Counted from the stretch's first letter, positions 1 to 10,789 are shown. The stretch: DNA of 64,000 bases from Ambrosia x helenae (GCA_030844895.1 CM061223.1:14271994-14335993); one strand, 5' to 3'. The notes: generated by a model not told the origin, from the letters alone. Numbers and translations: made by a program.

Positions 1-1797
1 GGCTTGCTTGTGGATCGAATAATCTTGTCTTGTCCCATTTGTTGTATGCCGACGATGTGATTCTCATGGGCGAGTGGTCTACTCTGAATGCGAGGAATCT
101 CAAACGGATCCTTCGCTGTTTTTATCTTGTATCGGGCTTGAAGGCGAATTTGGGTAAGTGCAATGTGTTTGGATTGGGGGTCCCGTCTACTGAAATTGAT
201 GGGATGGCTGAGTTATTGAGGTGTAGAGCTGGATCGTTTCCGTTTATATATCTTGGGTTGCAAGTAGGGGCTAATATGAACCTCATTAAACATTGGAAAC
301 CGGTGGTTGATGCATTTAGGAACAAGTTATCTATTTGGAAGGCCAAAACACTGTCGTATGGGGGTAGGGTAACTTTATTAAAGTCCGTTCTTAATGCTTT
401 ACCTACCTACTATTTCACGTTGTTCAAAGCTCCGAGTGGTATAATTGATGTGTTAGATAAATTAAGGCGGGTGTTTTTTTGGGGAGGGTCGGAAGAGAAG
501 GCTTGTATGAATTGGGTGGCTTGGCAAAGGGTGTTTGCTCCGGTTGACCGTGGGGTCTTGGTTTCGGTTCCCTTGTTGATGCTAACCTCGCGATGTTGGC
601 AAAGTGGTGGTGGCGATTCAAAACGGAATCAAACGCGCTATGGAGGAAAGTTATATGGTCAATTCATGGGTCAAATAGGGATTGGAATCCTATTCCAACC
701 AAGTTGTCTATCTCGGGTCCATGGAAACAAATTCACACTTCGATGCAAATTGTCAAACGGGCCGGGCGGGATGTGGGTTGGGCTATCAAAGGGGTGTTGG
801 GCTGCGGGTTGGGTGTCGCTTTTTGGCTGGATAGTTGGGCGATGGATGTTCCGTTGGCCTCTCTATTTCCAGCTCTGTTTGCGCTTGAGAAAAACAAGTG
901 GGCGTCCGTTGCAGACCGGGTTTCGCTGATGGGGACTGGGTGGGTTTGGGAATGGAAAACGTGATCATCTGTCTGCTGAGGAGTCTGCTGAACTGTTTCA
1001 GTTCAGCGGCTGCGTGCGCGTGCCTGTTCTGTCTGCTGCAGCGGACGGTTGGGTGTGGGGCTCGGGTTGGGGCTGTAGCTTTGCTGTGGCGGATATGAAG
1101 GCTTTTCTGCAGGATTCCAGGTTCGTCAGGTCTGATTTCATCATGGATAAATGCTCGTGGGTGCCAGCCAAAGTATGGGTATTTGCGTGGCGTGCGGAAC
1201 AAGATAGAGTTCCTACTCGGAGTGCTCTAATGCGGAGAAATATAAGCGTCGGCTCAGATTTATGTCCTTTCTGCGGAGATTGTGTAGAGTCCTCGGAACA
1301 CCTTTTCGTCACATGTGGTTTTTCGCAGGCTGTCTGGCAGATTGTGGCACAATGGTGCAAGGTTGGTCCGGTGTTTGCTTTTCAGTTCAGAGATCTACTA
1401 TGTCTACATCAGTTTATTAGCGGTTCAAGGTACAAGAAAAAGGCGTTTTTCGCAGTTTGTTTAGTAACTATTTGGTGCATTTGGAGGAATAGAAATGAGG
1501 TAATATTTGATCAAAGGCAAGTCTCTATAACTAAGGTTTTGGGCGACATAAAGACCCTCAGTTTTCTATGGATCAAAGCGAGGTCAAAGAATAATTCGCT
1601 AATTTGGAATTCATGGTGTCAATTTAATCTTTAAGACATTGGTTATTGTAAGCAATATGTGTCTGTCTAGTAGTATGTTATTGGTGTAATGTGTATTTAG
1701 TTAGGTGATCTGGTGTTACATGCATTTTGTAAGGTGTACGCTAGTATCCCGCTAGCTTGGTGAAATAAAGTACTTTGTTGATCGTTCAAAAAAAAAA
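1..1797 (+). mobile_element. LINE (non-LTR retrotransposon), 3' part, cut by window edge
   Basis: The stretch holds the C-terminal part of a LINE reverse transcriptase, a zinc-binding reverse-transcriptase domain (zf-RVT type), a roughly 150-bp 3'UTR and a terminal A-run near 1788-1797. This order (RT, zf-RVT, UTR, poly-A, no LTR) is typical of plant L1-type LINEs. The element enters from outside the window, so its 5' end and target-site duplication cannot be seen. It is defective because the ORF is frameshifted twice. Confidence 0.88.
3..1634 (+). pseudogene. LINE ORF2 remnant: reverse transcriptase C-terminus plus zf-RVT domain
   Basis: The reading frame is open from the window edge and shows the RT catalytic motif YADD at nt 45-56, then thumb-type sequence (YGGRVTLLKSVLNALPTYY). 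Near nt 553-557 the frame shifts and continues as LAKWWWRFKTESNALWRKV. A second shift near 955-962 leads into the frame ending at 1634, which carries the zf-RVT domain (VWVFAWRAEQDRVPTRSAL, then paired cysteines LCPFCGDCVESSEHLF and a CGF motif). In an intact element this protein reverse-transcribes the element's RNA at a nicked target. Two frameshifts make this copy non-coding. The minus-strand ORFs across it are shadows. Confidence 0.87.
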
Positions 1798-2403
1798 GTA
1801 GATTAGGTATTTAATAGATTAGGTTAAACCATATTTAAACCACATTTATTCATTTTTTTAATTGGTGTAGAGTTGCCACATCACATCCTATGTGACATCT
1901 CTCAAAGGAGAGATTGCATAAGAGTATGACATGTAGTATTAATCCCTTTGCAATATATATATAGATTATTACAGTTTCTCCGTCCTCCACTCACAACCAC
2001 TTTCAACAAATATTTAAAAATAAATACAGTTTCCAGTTTTCCCCAAAAGATTTCCAAATAACCCCAAATATGCCGATCAACAGTAGATTCTTCATTTTTC
2101 TTCACTCACAACCCCTCAAAATCACCTCATATAATTTGAGGGCCACTCTCTTGGAGAGCTATTATGAATGCTCTAAGTGTAATTTTTTTATTTTTACTTA
2201 CACTTAACTCTAAAAAGTAACTGCAGTCAACCCAAGGGGCCACCGTATTAACCGTATGTGGACAATAGAGATCGTGTAAGTTTGGAAATGTTTTATAATT
2301 GCGACATACATAATTACAATCTCCCCTATCCCACTATCCCAGGAACTATCGAGGTAACTCACTCTAATAAAGTAATAATTAGTCTAGTCTTGCATTGTAA
2401 TTA
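1798..2403. other. Intergenic, no gene seen
   Basis: AT-rich sequence between the LINE tail and a MITE. A 67-codon minus-strand ORF (1902-2105) has no recognisable motif and I do not call it. The last three bases (TTA) are the target-site duplication of the following MITE. Confidence 0.6.
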
Positions 2404-2691
2404 GGCTGCTCGGAGTGGTGGCGTGGAAGGGGTTTGGAGGGGCTTGAACACCGCCGCCAAGGGGGCATGAAGAGGGGCGGGAAGGGCTTGGCGTGGAGAA
2501 GAGGGCTGGCGTGGGGCGGGGCTTGGGTGTGAGGTGTCACCTTTTGATTGGTCAGATTTTTTTTTTAACTTTAACACAATATAATATTATTTCTTCCCCC
2601 CTCCACTCCCACAATTTTCCCCCACATGAGTCCCACAAGTGCCACATGACGCTTCATCCCTCTCTTTCCCCCCTCACCACTCCGAGTAGTC
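2404..2691. mobile_element. Harbinger-type MITE, 288 bp
   Basis: Terminal inverted repeats GGCTGCTCGGAGTGGTGG (left) and the complement of CACCACTCCGAGTAGTC (right) are flanked by TTA on both sides (2401-2403 and 2692-2694), the 3-bp TTA/TAA target duplication of PIF/Harbinger. The right arm (AGTGCCACATGACGCTTCATC) is nearly the same as the right end of the large Harbinger element at 20650-20699. It is therefore a deletion derivative of that family. It has no coding capacity. Confidence 0.85.
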
Positions 2692-2809
2692 TTAAAAAAG
2701 ACGTACACTTTCTAGCCTTTATTTTCTCCATTCTTGTTCTGTTCTTTTAAGCTCTTGAGGTATACTTTCTTCCTTTAACACTTCACCTCAACCTAAAAGA
2801 AAACGATTA

Positions 2810-3088
2810 GAGTTAATTGTCAATTTAGTCTCTGAGGTTTGTTAAAAATTGTCACTTTTATTCAAATCTTTTTTTTTTGTCAATTTAGTCTCCGTGGTTT
2901 CATTTTTTTTTGTCATTTTAGTCCCTAAGATTTGTAAAAAAATTGTCACTTTCATTTAAATCTTGTTAGTTCACAAGGACTAAAATGACAAAAAAATGAA
3001 ACCACAAGGACTAAATTGACAAAAAAAATGATTTGGTTGAAAGTGACAATTTTTGACAAACCTCAGGGACTAAATTGACATTTAATTC
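2810..3088. mobile_element. Mutator-type foldback MITE, about 279 bp
   Basis: The two halves are inverted copies: GAGTTAATTGTCAATTTAG at the left and its near-complement CTAAATTGACATTTAATTC at the right, with long internal repeats around 'TTTAGTC..GAGGTTTG'. The flanks AAACGATTA and TAACGGTTA could be a decayed 9-bp target duplication. The terminus matches the Mutator-like element at 43049 (GAGTAAATTGTCAATTTCG), so I place it in that family. It is non-coding. Confidence 0.65.
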
Positions 3089-3447
3089 TAACGGTTATAT
3101 CCTAATAACTTTATCTAACCATATACTTTTAGTGGTTTTTTGTTTAGAAAATGAATATAATTTAAGGCAAAACTTTAACATTCGGTTAACATGTTAATAG
3201 TTATCTCTTTTAACGCCTCATAACATAGAGAGAGTAGTGTGCAATGCAGTTTAAAATGTCATATTACGTTTAACACCCTTAACGTTAGAGTACATTTATC
3301 GCATCTAGTGCTAACAACTTGCTATAATATGAATAAAAATTCTATTGGCCATTAAAATAATATCAACTAAAAAAATTTAAGTTAAAATCTACAAATAAAC
3401 ATAATTACCAAAAAATCTTCTAAAAATCTAAAAATTGAACCAAAAAT
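3089..3447. other. 3' flank of first RING-H2 gene, no separate gene
   Basis: AT-rich sequence. The part next to the gene (roughly 3390-3447) resembles the region just downstream of the second RING-H2 gene, as expected if the duplication included the 3' flank. Confidence 0.5.
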
Positions 3448-3891
3448 CTACAAATCTTCATTTACATCAAATAACACCATCTTACTAAAATTAGACCGAA
3501 CCTTCTTCTGAATAGCTTTAACCGAAAAATAAACAAACAAATACAAAAAACCGGGTTCCTTCTCTTCCTTTCGAGGAAGCAAATGAACCGGAATCTGGTT
3601 CCGACACAACGGACACGTGGACTTTAATTCTAGCCACGTGTCAACGCAGCTGACGTGGAAACAGTGGTGGCATTGCGGGAGCCTACGGTAGTGTTGGCCT
3701 GGAACGACGTCGTCAAGGCACACTGTACAAAACATGGGTTTTGAAGGTTTTGTTTTAACGGTGAGGATGGGGAATTGACGGCGGTTGTTAACGGTTTTGA
3801 GAATGTAACGGAGGAGGGTAACGGCGATAACGGTGGTTATTATGATTGTTGAGAATTTAGCGACGGTTTGGTTTATTTGATCGTCTTTCAT
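3448..3891 (-). CDS. RING-H2 finger protein (ATL-like E3 ubiquitin ligase), copy 1
   Basis: Single-exon gene for 147 residues starting at the ATG at 3891-3889. The frame stays open 14 codons upstream to a GTG, but the paralogue starts at the equivalent MKDDQIN, so I take the ATG. Near the N-terminus is a hydrophobic segment (IIITTVIAVTLLRYIL), a likely membrane anchor. Then comes a canonical RING-H2: CTVC, CHHCFHVSC and CPLC, with the H2 pair in the fourth and fifth positions and the DTWL stretch before the last Cys pair. The family passes ubiquitin from an E2 enzyme to substrates, often at membranes. The C-terminal tail (roughly 45 residues) has a hydrophobic LYLFVYFSV patch. A TATA box lies upstream (3959-3969). 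The tandem partner is at 6380-6865. Substrate is unknown, and I do not see the GLD motif of classical ATLs. Confidence 0.85.
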   Translation of the reverse strand: MKDDQINQTVAKFSTIIITTVIAVTLLRYILKTVNNRRQFPILTVKTKPSKPMFCTVCLDDVVPGQHYRRLPQCHHCFHVSCVDTWLELKSTCPLCRNQIPVHLLPRKEEKEPGFLYLFVYFSVKAIQKKVRSNFSKMVLFDVNEDL

Positions 3892-3958
3892 AGCGACGGT
3901 TTTATTAAAGTGGTTGTTAATGTTGTTAGACACGGGGTTTTATGCCCCCTGTTATAGG

Positions 3959-3969
3959 AGTATATATAC
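3959..3969 (-). promoter_or_regulatory. TATA box of RING-H2 copy 1
   Basis: Read on the minus strand the sequence is GTATATATACT, about 70 bp upstream of the chosen ATG. The spacing fits a TATA box with a short 5' leader. The paralogue has CTATATAG at the matching place. Confidence 0.6.
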
Positions 3970-4162
3970 AGGAAGAAAATGGTTGTTGACGTTTTATTAT
4001 TATTATTATTTTATTTTTAGTTTTTTATTATGGATAGGTAGATTGCTAGAAGAGCAACTCCTTTTTAAGTAGTGCGTTATGATTATAATATTTTAGCACT
4101 AGCTTTCTTTTTAATATGCTTAATATTAAAAGGTTAAGATAACAAAAAGAAATTGTATTACT

Positions 4163-4330
4163 ACATGGGTGTTCAAATGACGGTTCGGTTATTACTATTA
4201 ATTATAATCATAATCGCTATCTGCGGTTATAGAATTTTCGTAACCATAACTATAAACTATAACTGAACTTCGGTTTCGGTTAATCGGTTATGAATCGCTT
4301 TCGGTTAATTAACGAAGCTATGTTTGAACT
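4163..4330. repeat. Possible hAT end fragment with CGGTTA repeats
   Basis: Starts like hAT MITE ends in this window (GGGTGTTCAAATGACGGTTC) and holds repeated CGGTTA/TAACCG motifs, the kind of subterminal repeats seen in hAT elements. I could not find the other terminus or a target duplication, so the call is weak. Confidence 0.35.
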
Positions 4331-4970
4331 AAAGTTTGAGTGAAAAAAAAACTCTAGGCACGAAAAAAATATAGAGATTGAAGCGATTGAAGAGCTTTAA
4401 TTTCAAATATAATTCAGTTACGAAAGTCTTGCATTTATATTATAGGCTATAGCCAATTTATCTCCTTATTATTTTTAAATAGAATTTGATATAGGACTGT
4501 TGCATTTTTAGAATAATATAGACAAGAGTGATTTTAATAGTTAATTAACAAATCTATGTTTGCATTATTTTTATACCTTTTCTATTTTAAATACTTATGA
4601 TTTTGATACTTTTAACACTATGGCTTTTGTTTATTTGTTTGATTCTATATTTAAAGGTTAAAAACAAAAACAAAATGTGTCTTTGAGTGAAATCATGTTT
4701 ATGATTACAAGATGCTAGTGTTGTAAGGCATATGAATACAAAGGAGATAAGTGAGTGACTGACTCATAGTTGTTAGCTTTATTCGCTTGTTTTATTTGAT
4801 AAATGTTTTGTTCTAACAAAAAAAATAAGTATAAAGAAAAAAAGCATTTTACTTGCAGTATTATGTCACTAACTACTCGTTTCAACAGCCACATGTTGCA
4901 ATGGGGTTGAAGTTCAAAAGTAGCTCGAATCTATACCGTCTATTGAAAACATTATAATTGACCTAACTTA
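4331..4970. other. Intergenic, contains a dispersed repeat
   Basis: No gene seen. Bases 4660-4770 ('TGTGTCTTTGAGTGAAATCATG', then 'GATGCTAG..AATACAAAGGAGA') recur in part at 20757-20825/23046-23095 and at 32955-33040. The sequence is therefore a dispersed, old repeat. At the 20.8-kb copy it is split by an insertion. The last three bases (TTA) are the target duplication of the next MITE. Confidence 0.5.
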
Positions 4971-5317
4971 GGCTATGGGGTGTGGAGACATGAAAAAGGT
5001 CATGTCTCCATGCCATCTTGGATGCCACCTCACCATTTTGGTGTCTCAAGCATTTTGAGACATGAGTGGGGTGTGGAGACACCAACACTCCCATGTCTCA
5101 AGCATTTAAAAAAAAAAGAAAAAATCTCATTGGAGAAACAAACATGCATTTCAAAAAAAAAAAAAAAAAAAAAAACTCTCATTGGTCAATCCTTTTCGTT
5201 CTTCTAGGGACGTGGGGGACGGGGCATAAGTGGGACGGGGCAGGGGGCGGTGTGGGGTTGGGGGACGGGGCAAAAAGTGAGGACGGGGGGTTGGGGGCGT
5301 CTCCATACCCTTCAGCT
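4971..5317. mobile_element. Harbinger-type MITE, 347 bp
   Basis: Termini GGCTATGGGGTGTGGAGACA and (complement of the right end) AGCTGAAGGGTATGGAGACG match at 15 of 20 positions and are flanked by TTA (4968-4970 and 5318-5320). The interior has GACATG/CATGTC inverted motifs, an A-run at 5155-5174 and a G-rich right half. The ORFs reported across it are repeat-derived and not genes. Confidence 0.75.
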
Positions 5318-6014
5318 TTATTTCTGAACAAAACTTACGTCAAAGCGTAGATCAACTTAAAACGTAAATAAAAATAAGTACGAGATCATATTATATTTGA
5401 CTTGACTTATTTAAAAAAAAAAAAGTATACTTCACAAGATAAACTAATTTGAATTTATACCGACTGGGTCAAAACCACATTGCACAAAGTTTTTAAAAGT
5501 TAAAAGAGATATAAACGTTGAAGGATGACGTACACAAAAGAGGGTAACTCGCTTGCTAAACTCATTTACACCTTTAGTTTCAAGAACATCAAAGAGCCAC
5601 CATGTTACCTGTTTGTACGAAGAAGACAACATGCGTGTAAATTTAGAAGACATGTAGAATATGGCCTACCATGAACCATCGGAGTAATTAGTCTAGTCTT
5701 GCAATTAAAAAAACAAATACATAGGTTCAATAGAAACCTTAAAAAATAAACCAAAAAATCATACATTCATGTGAAATATATCATAAGAAATTCAATTAAC
5801 ATATAAAAAAATTATTATTTTATTTTTTATTTTTTAGAGCTTTTACATATAAATATATTTTAAAGTCATTCCAATAAAAAAAAAATTATTTTTAACCTTT
5901 TCATCAACTCATTTTAAGTATTTTTTTATTAAGAAAACATCGACATGTATTTATACGTAAAAGCTTCAAAAAAAAAAAAAAATTAAACTTCAATTTTTTT
6001 TTAAATTTAACTTT
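5318..6014. other. Intergenic between the RING-H2 copies, no gene seen
   Basis: AT-rich with several A and T runs. A 69-codon minus-strand ORF (5444-5653) has no motif I recognise. The phrase 'GTAATTAGTCTAGTCTTGCA' near 5685 also occurs near 2375, a trace of duplication or repeat. Confidence 0.5.
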
Positions 6015-6230
6015 TTAGCTGATCTCCAGCCAAGCTGGTTTGAGGTGGGAAGGTTTACCTCCTAAAAGGGTTCCTGCCCGGGTTTGGTCTCAGGTTCGAA
6101 TCTCACGCTCCACCGAAAAAATAACCGCTTGGGTTTAAAAGGAGAAACCCGTGTGGTTCTATGGAATTCGATCCTGGACAGTAGTCGTTTTGCAACACAG
6201 GATTTAACGCTGAAACACTTAAAAAAAAAT
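6015..6230 (+). mobile_element. tRNA-derived SINE-like element
   Basis: A perfect Pol III B-box (GGTTCGAATCTC, about 6093-6104) lies about 60 bp after a degenerate A-box (TGGTTTGAGGTGGG). The tRNA-like head is followed by an unrelated body and an A-rich tail ending near 6230. That is the plan of a plant SINE. No clear target duplication was found and the cloverleaf does not close, so it is not a working tRNA gene. Confidence 0.5.
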
Positions 6231-6379
6231 CAAATGTATGATTCTTTGATTCTCTACCTTTTTTAGTTCTTCAAACCCACCCACTTTTATAGTTCAACCA
6301 AATCTACAAGTGAACCAAAACATAAACCAAATCTACAACAAATCTCCATTCCTAAATTTAATAACTCAAACCAAATCCA

Positions 6380-6865
6380 CTACAATTCATCCTCATCAAA
6401 TAACACTATCTTACTAAAACTAAACTTAGACCGAATCTTCTTCTTTAAAGCCTTAACCGAAAAATAAACAAACAAATACAAAAAACTCGGTTCCTTCTGT
6501 TCCTTCCTAGGAAGCAAATGAACCGGGATCTGGTTCCGACACAACGGACACGTGGACTTTGATTGCAGCCACGTGTCAACGCAGCTGACGTGAAAACAGT
6601 GGTGGCATTGCGGGAGCCGACGGTAGCGTTGGCCTGGAACGACGTCGTCAAGACAGACCGTACAAAAGATGGGTTTTGTGGGTTTCGAGGGTTTTGTTTT
6701 AACGGTGAGGATGGGGAATTGACGGCGTTTGTTGAGGACTTTGAGAATGTGACGGAGGAAGGTAACGGCGATGACGGTGGTTAAGATGGTGGGTATGTTG
6801 GTGAGGATTAAGGAGATTATTGTGGACAGTTTAGTGACGATTTGGTTTATTTGGTCGTCTTTCAT
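6380..6865 (-). CDS. RING-H2 finger protein (ATL-like E3 ubiquitin ligase), copy 2
   Basis: Single-exon gene, 161 residues from the ATG at 6865-6863. The open frame reaches a GTG at 6871, but a TAA closes it shortly upstream and the ATG aligns with copy 1 (MKDDQIN). The N-terminal third has a longer hydrophobic stretch than copy 1 (IISLILTNIPTILTTVIAV), probably one membrane span. The RING-H2 reads CTVC, CHHCFHVSC, CPLC, almost identical to copy 1. The C-tail ends in acidic EDEL. It is a tandem duplicate of 3448-3891 and may be a ubiquitin ligase with overlapping function. A TATA box is at 6941-6950. The 13.6-kb transposon complex starts at 7070, about 205 bp upstream of the ATG, so its distal promoter has been moved away. 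Confidence 0.86.
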   Translation of the reverse strand: MKDDQINQIVTKLSTIISLILTNIPTILTTVIAVTFLRHILKVLNKRRQFPILTVKTKPSKPTKPIFCTVCLDDVVPGQRYRRLPQCHHCFHVSCVDTWLQSKSTCPLCRNQIPVHLLPRKEQKEPSFLYLFVYFSVKALKKKIRSKFSFSKIVLFDEDEL

Positions 6866-6940
6866 GGCCACTGTTATTTTTTGTTAAGATGGAGATGAAT
6901 GGATGATTAGACGCAGGGTCTTTTGGAACCCTGTGATACG

Positions 6941-6950
6941 AGCTATATAG
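6941..6950 (-). promoter_or_regulatory. TATA box of RING-H2 copy 2
   Basis: Minus-strand CTATATAG about 80 bp upstream of the ATG, matching the TATA position of copy 1. It lies about 120 bp inside the boundary of the Harbinger insertion at 7070, so the core promoter is kept. Confidence 0.55.
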
Positions 6951-7117
6951 AGGACGAAAATTGTAATTGACGTTTTATTTTTATTTTTTATTTATTTTAA
7001 GTTTGCTTTTTTTTTTTATTGGGTATTGCTAAAAGAATAAATGCTTTCTAAATAGGGACATTGCATTAAGACTATCAGGAGTGGGGGCGGGAGGGGGGGG
7101 GGGGGGGAGGGAACAAC

Positions 7118-7764
7118 TTCCTTTAAATCAAACCGTACCCGAAACACAACCCCAAAATGTCGCGGGATCATCTTCGGGTAAAACCCCCCCGCAAGAAGAA
7201 GTCACAGGAGGAAGACCCCGGAGGAGAAAGCAATAGCCGCCGCTAACCGCCAACCACTTAAGTGGACACCCGATGAAGAGCTCGCTTTAACGAAAGCGTG
7301 GATAAGCGAGTCGGAAAAAACAAGAAGGTATTTCTAATAATTTTTTTAACATGATTTTTATTTGTAATATTGCTAATATTTATTTTTTTGTAGGAACTAG
7401 TCGCCAGAAAATCGAATTTTGGAACGACATAAACGCCGCGTTCCTTTAACTCAAACCGTACCCGAAACACAACCCCAAAATGTCGCGGGATCATCTTCGG
7501 GTAAAACCCCCCCTGCAAGAAGAAGTCACAGGAGGAAGACCCCGGAGGAGAAAGCAATAGCCGCCGCTAACCGCCAACCACTTAAGTGGACACCCGATGA
7601 AGAGCTCGCTTTAACGAAAGCGTGGATAAGCGAGTCGGAAAAAACAAGAAGGTATTTCTAATAATTTTTTTAACATGATTTTTATTTGTAATATTGCTAA
7701 TATTTATTTTTTTGTAGGAACTAGTCGCCATAAAATCGAATTTTGGAACGACATAAACGCCGCG
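7118..7764 (+). repeat. Tandem duplication, 323/324 bp, covering an exon and intron of Harbinger ORF1
   Basis: Copy 1 is 7118-7440 and copy 2 is 7441-7764. Each starts TTCCTTTAA.TCAAACCGTACC and ends GACATAAACGCCGCG. They differ at a few sites, including a C-run/T insertion near 7190 against 7512, and CAGAAAATC against CATAAAATC near 7408/7733. The next bases after copy 2 are TTCCATGGG, so the joint has TTCC microhomology, pointing to replication slippage or unequal repair. Each copy has one exon end, a roughly 70-bp GT-AG intron and the start of the next exon. Confidence 0.9.
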
Positions 7765-8022
7765 TTCCATGGGTTAATGGGACGAGAGTTCTATCGAGCA
7801 AACGATAGTCTCTCGTCCAAGTGGACAGAGATAAACAGGGCAATGAACTCGTTTCATCCGCATTATTATTACGCAAGAAACAATCCAAGAAGCGGTGAAA
7901 CGGACACCGACAGCCTAACCCGGTCGCTGTTAGCGTTTCGTAACGAAACCGGTCTCGAATTCAAGTTTCTTCATTGTTGGGAAATCGCCAAGAACCACTC
8001 AAAATGGGCGTATGTCCCCACT
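7441..8022 (+). pseudogene. Harbinger ORF1-type MYB/SANT-like protein, 5' part
   Basis: Copy 2 of the duplication reads SHRRKTPEEKAIAAANRQ, then a SANT-like start (LKWTPDEELALTKAWISESE), then an intron (GTATTTCTAATA to TTTTTGTAG, about 7652-7718). It continues as FWNDINAAFHGLMGREFYRA, SSKWTEINRAMNSFHPHYYY, HCWEIAKNHSKWAYVPT. This is the DNA-binding protein of plant Harbinger elements, whose C-terminal domain databases often label 'NAM-associated'. It pairs with the transposase. No ATG start is left. A hAT insertion at 8023 splits it, and the frame resumes exactly at 19972. Confidence 0.82.
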
Positions 8023-8063
8023 TAGGGGTGAGCATTTCGTGGTTCGGACCCACAGGAACCTTG

Positions 8064-10789
8064 TGTCACACCCTCAAATTCCACGTGCGGGGTTTTACCG
8101 CGAGGCGCGTGACACACCAGGATCTCAGTCAACGATCACAATAAACATACAACAAACATGCATTCATAATTATATTTAAAACCCAAAATATCATGCTTTG
8201 AGCTGTAAACCAGCAGCGGAAGCATTCTTGTTTACAACCAAAAGACATATCATTGTTTACAAAGACATTGTTTAATATGTTTCAAAATAATAGACGCCGT
8301 GCATGACCTCGTGCGCCTAGTCCGATAACCGCTACCTTAGCGACCTGAGAAAACATGCCAAAAATGTCAACAAATAATGCTGGTGAGTTCACAGGTTTTC
8401 TTTTATAAAGTGTTGTCACAAGTTTTACAAAGATCATTCCCGTTAATACTATGTCATGAGAACGTTAGCTAGACGTTAAGTGTTTTTACTACTACGGTTG
8501 GGAACCCATTACTAAACGTGTCCAAAAGTTGATACCAGCCCAGAATGACTGGGCTACCGATGCCTCGGTAACCCGATAGGTAGAGACAATATGCACCCGC
8601 CCGGCCCCGCCGTCGAGTGGGGTTTGTGAGGCCCAATAGATCTATCCACATTTCCCTCGTTGTGCATGCCAGCACATTCATGGTTTCCCCCTGGGACTTT
8701 CCATAAAAGCCGTATAGTAACATAAAGTGCCCATAGTATAACATGACCTTTAAATAGTTCGTACAAAGCATGTTTCTCCCCCAAAAAAGCAAAACAGTAA
8801 AAGTGGGGCTGTGAAACTCACCTTGGTTTGCGTTACTTGAAAATAGTTAAGTGATTATGTTATGATAGCCCCAGATATCGGCGACCTATCATAAGATGCG
8901 TATAAGTATTGGACTAATAACCCGCAGGCTAACTAGTCCCCGAATGTCCAGACCGTGACCATAACGTTTGAAAACACTTTTAACTGTTAAACCGACCATG
9001 CTAGACAAGACCCGACATCCCATTGGTGACCCGACATCCCACGTGTTAGATAAATGCAAGACATCATGCAACATATGCAATTAAACACTTAGCACGCGCA
9101 ACAATTCACCTAGTCTAGCATAATGTCCAATTAACGCATAAACAGGTCCGAACACGTCTTACTAAGTCATTGGGTGTATCCCGGGGTTCCTAACATGTTC
9201 CTAGGTGTCAAATCGTGTTCCGGGATGTCAAAACGCGTTCACGACAGCAGTACATGCGATTAGGAAGGTTACACGCGAGTAGGCATTAGCCTATAGGCGA
9301 TTAGGGGCCTAATCGCCTGATGTATCAGGCGAGTAGGGTCCCAATCGCCCTTAAACCTGCATAATCGCCCTTAGCTCAGGCGATTAGGATGTCTAATCGC
9401 CTGCAGCTGCTGTACAACGAGTTTTCGCGCGTTAAACCCTCCAAATCAGATCCGAAACATGCAACAACACCCAATATCAAACCTAAATCATTTACCAACC
9501 CATTTCAAGCAAAAACCCCCAACATATCACTGATCTAACATGCTCTAAGCAATTATTTCCTAAAATGGCAAAGTACTAGGTTTCTTCTACCAACCTTATC
9601 TTTCCTTAAATGGAAACATCCAGATTTCAAACTTTACACACATGTAAATCATCAAACCTCTGATCTAACATCTTCCTAGCATGAATCCTAACAACATTGC
9701 ATCAACAATCATACCATAATCATCCTCAATCCCCAAGAACATACAAATGGGTCAAAATATGCATTTTCTTCAAAACACCACAATAATGGCTAAGATTCTA
9801 AGACAACCTTCCTAATAACCTCTACATAACAGAAGTACAATCATATCTTGAAAACATTCATGTTAAAATCACCAATAAGACCAACATATGCATGTAAACT
9901 TCACATATAACAAGCGTTAAGGTGTAAACTTGGTTTAAGACTCTTTTGAAAGGTTTTTAAAGACACATTTGGTAAAACAAGGTCTGGAACTTTAGGGGAA
10001 CTCAAAATAACAACTTTACAAAGGTTAGGGATGAAGAACACACCTTGGGTTTTGCTAAAGAAAGGTGTGTAAGCTTGGGGATGGTGATTTTTGTAGCAAA
10101 ATGAGTTCCAGAGGTGTTCTAAGGTGTGTGGGCGACTTGGGAGCAGCTAGGGTTGTTCTAGAGGTGTTTGGGGAGTTAAGGGTGCTATTTATAGGTGTTT
10201 TGACCCGAGCCCTGCAGTATACGCGATTAGGGACCCAGATCAGGCGAGTAGGGGCCTAATCGCCTCTATGCTCACGCGATTAGCCACCTACTCGCGAGTA
10301 GGGGCCCTAATCGCTACTATTCATGCGATTGGCCACCTACTCGCCCCATTCCCTTTGTACTCGTGTACTATTCACGCGATTAGGAGTCCCCCAGGCTCCT
10401 AATCGCCTATAAGGTGCTGGAATGGGTTTTTGGCGCGTTAAACACTATTTTAACATATTTAAACACGTATTCACATACCGATAAGTCACATAATGATTCC
10501 AAACATATAATGCATGATATCCAACACGTTTACATCCGTTCACCAATTCCCGGGACTCGAGACTCGTGTGTGCATTAAACCCGGCGATTCCACGAATCGC
10601 CGATCCTTGTACCCATAGTTATGGACCGACTCCCGATGACCCCGCGGATCATCATAACGACTCCCGATGATTCCCCCGAATCATCGTACCGACTCGACTG
10701 ACCTCGTTAAGGACGTAATATGCATGACTCGCTAAGGTAGACTTACTAGTTTAGTCAACGTTACTAACCTGAGTTTGCCGGGTGTCACA
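8064..10789 (-). repeat. 3' LTR of the Tekay element (2726 bp)
   Basis: Begins TGTCACACCC and ends GGGTGTCACA. Near-identical to 16195-18922. It contains two clusters of GCGATTAGG-type motifs in both orientations (9256-9402 and 10223-10407). The short ORFs inside it (for example 8469-8792 minus) repeat in the other LTR and match no protein I know. Confidence 0.95.

Noticed and set aside
3448..3933. 161-residue version of RING-H2 copy 1 starting at 3933
   Set aside because: That start is a GTG. The ATG at 3891 aligns with the start of copy 2.
5444..5653. 69-codon minus-strand ORF between the RING-H2 genes
   Set aside because: No domain, no homologous ORF near the other gene copy, no splice or promoter support.
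8469..8792. 107- and 76-codon ORFs present identically at 8469-8792 and 16600-16923
   Set aside because: They lie in the two LTRs, so identity only reflects LTR identity. No start context, domain or known LTR-encoded protein supports them.
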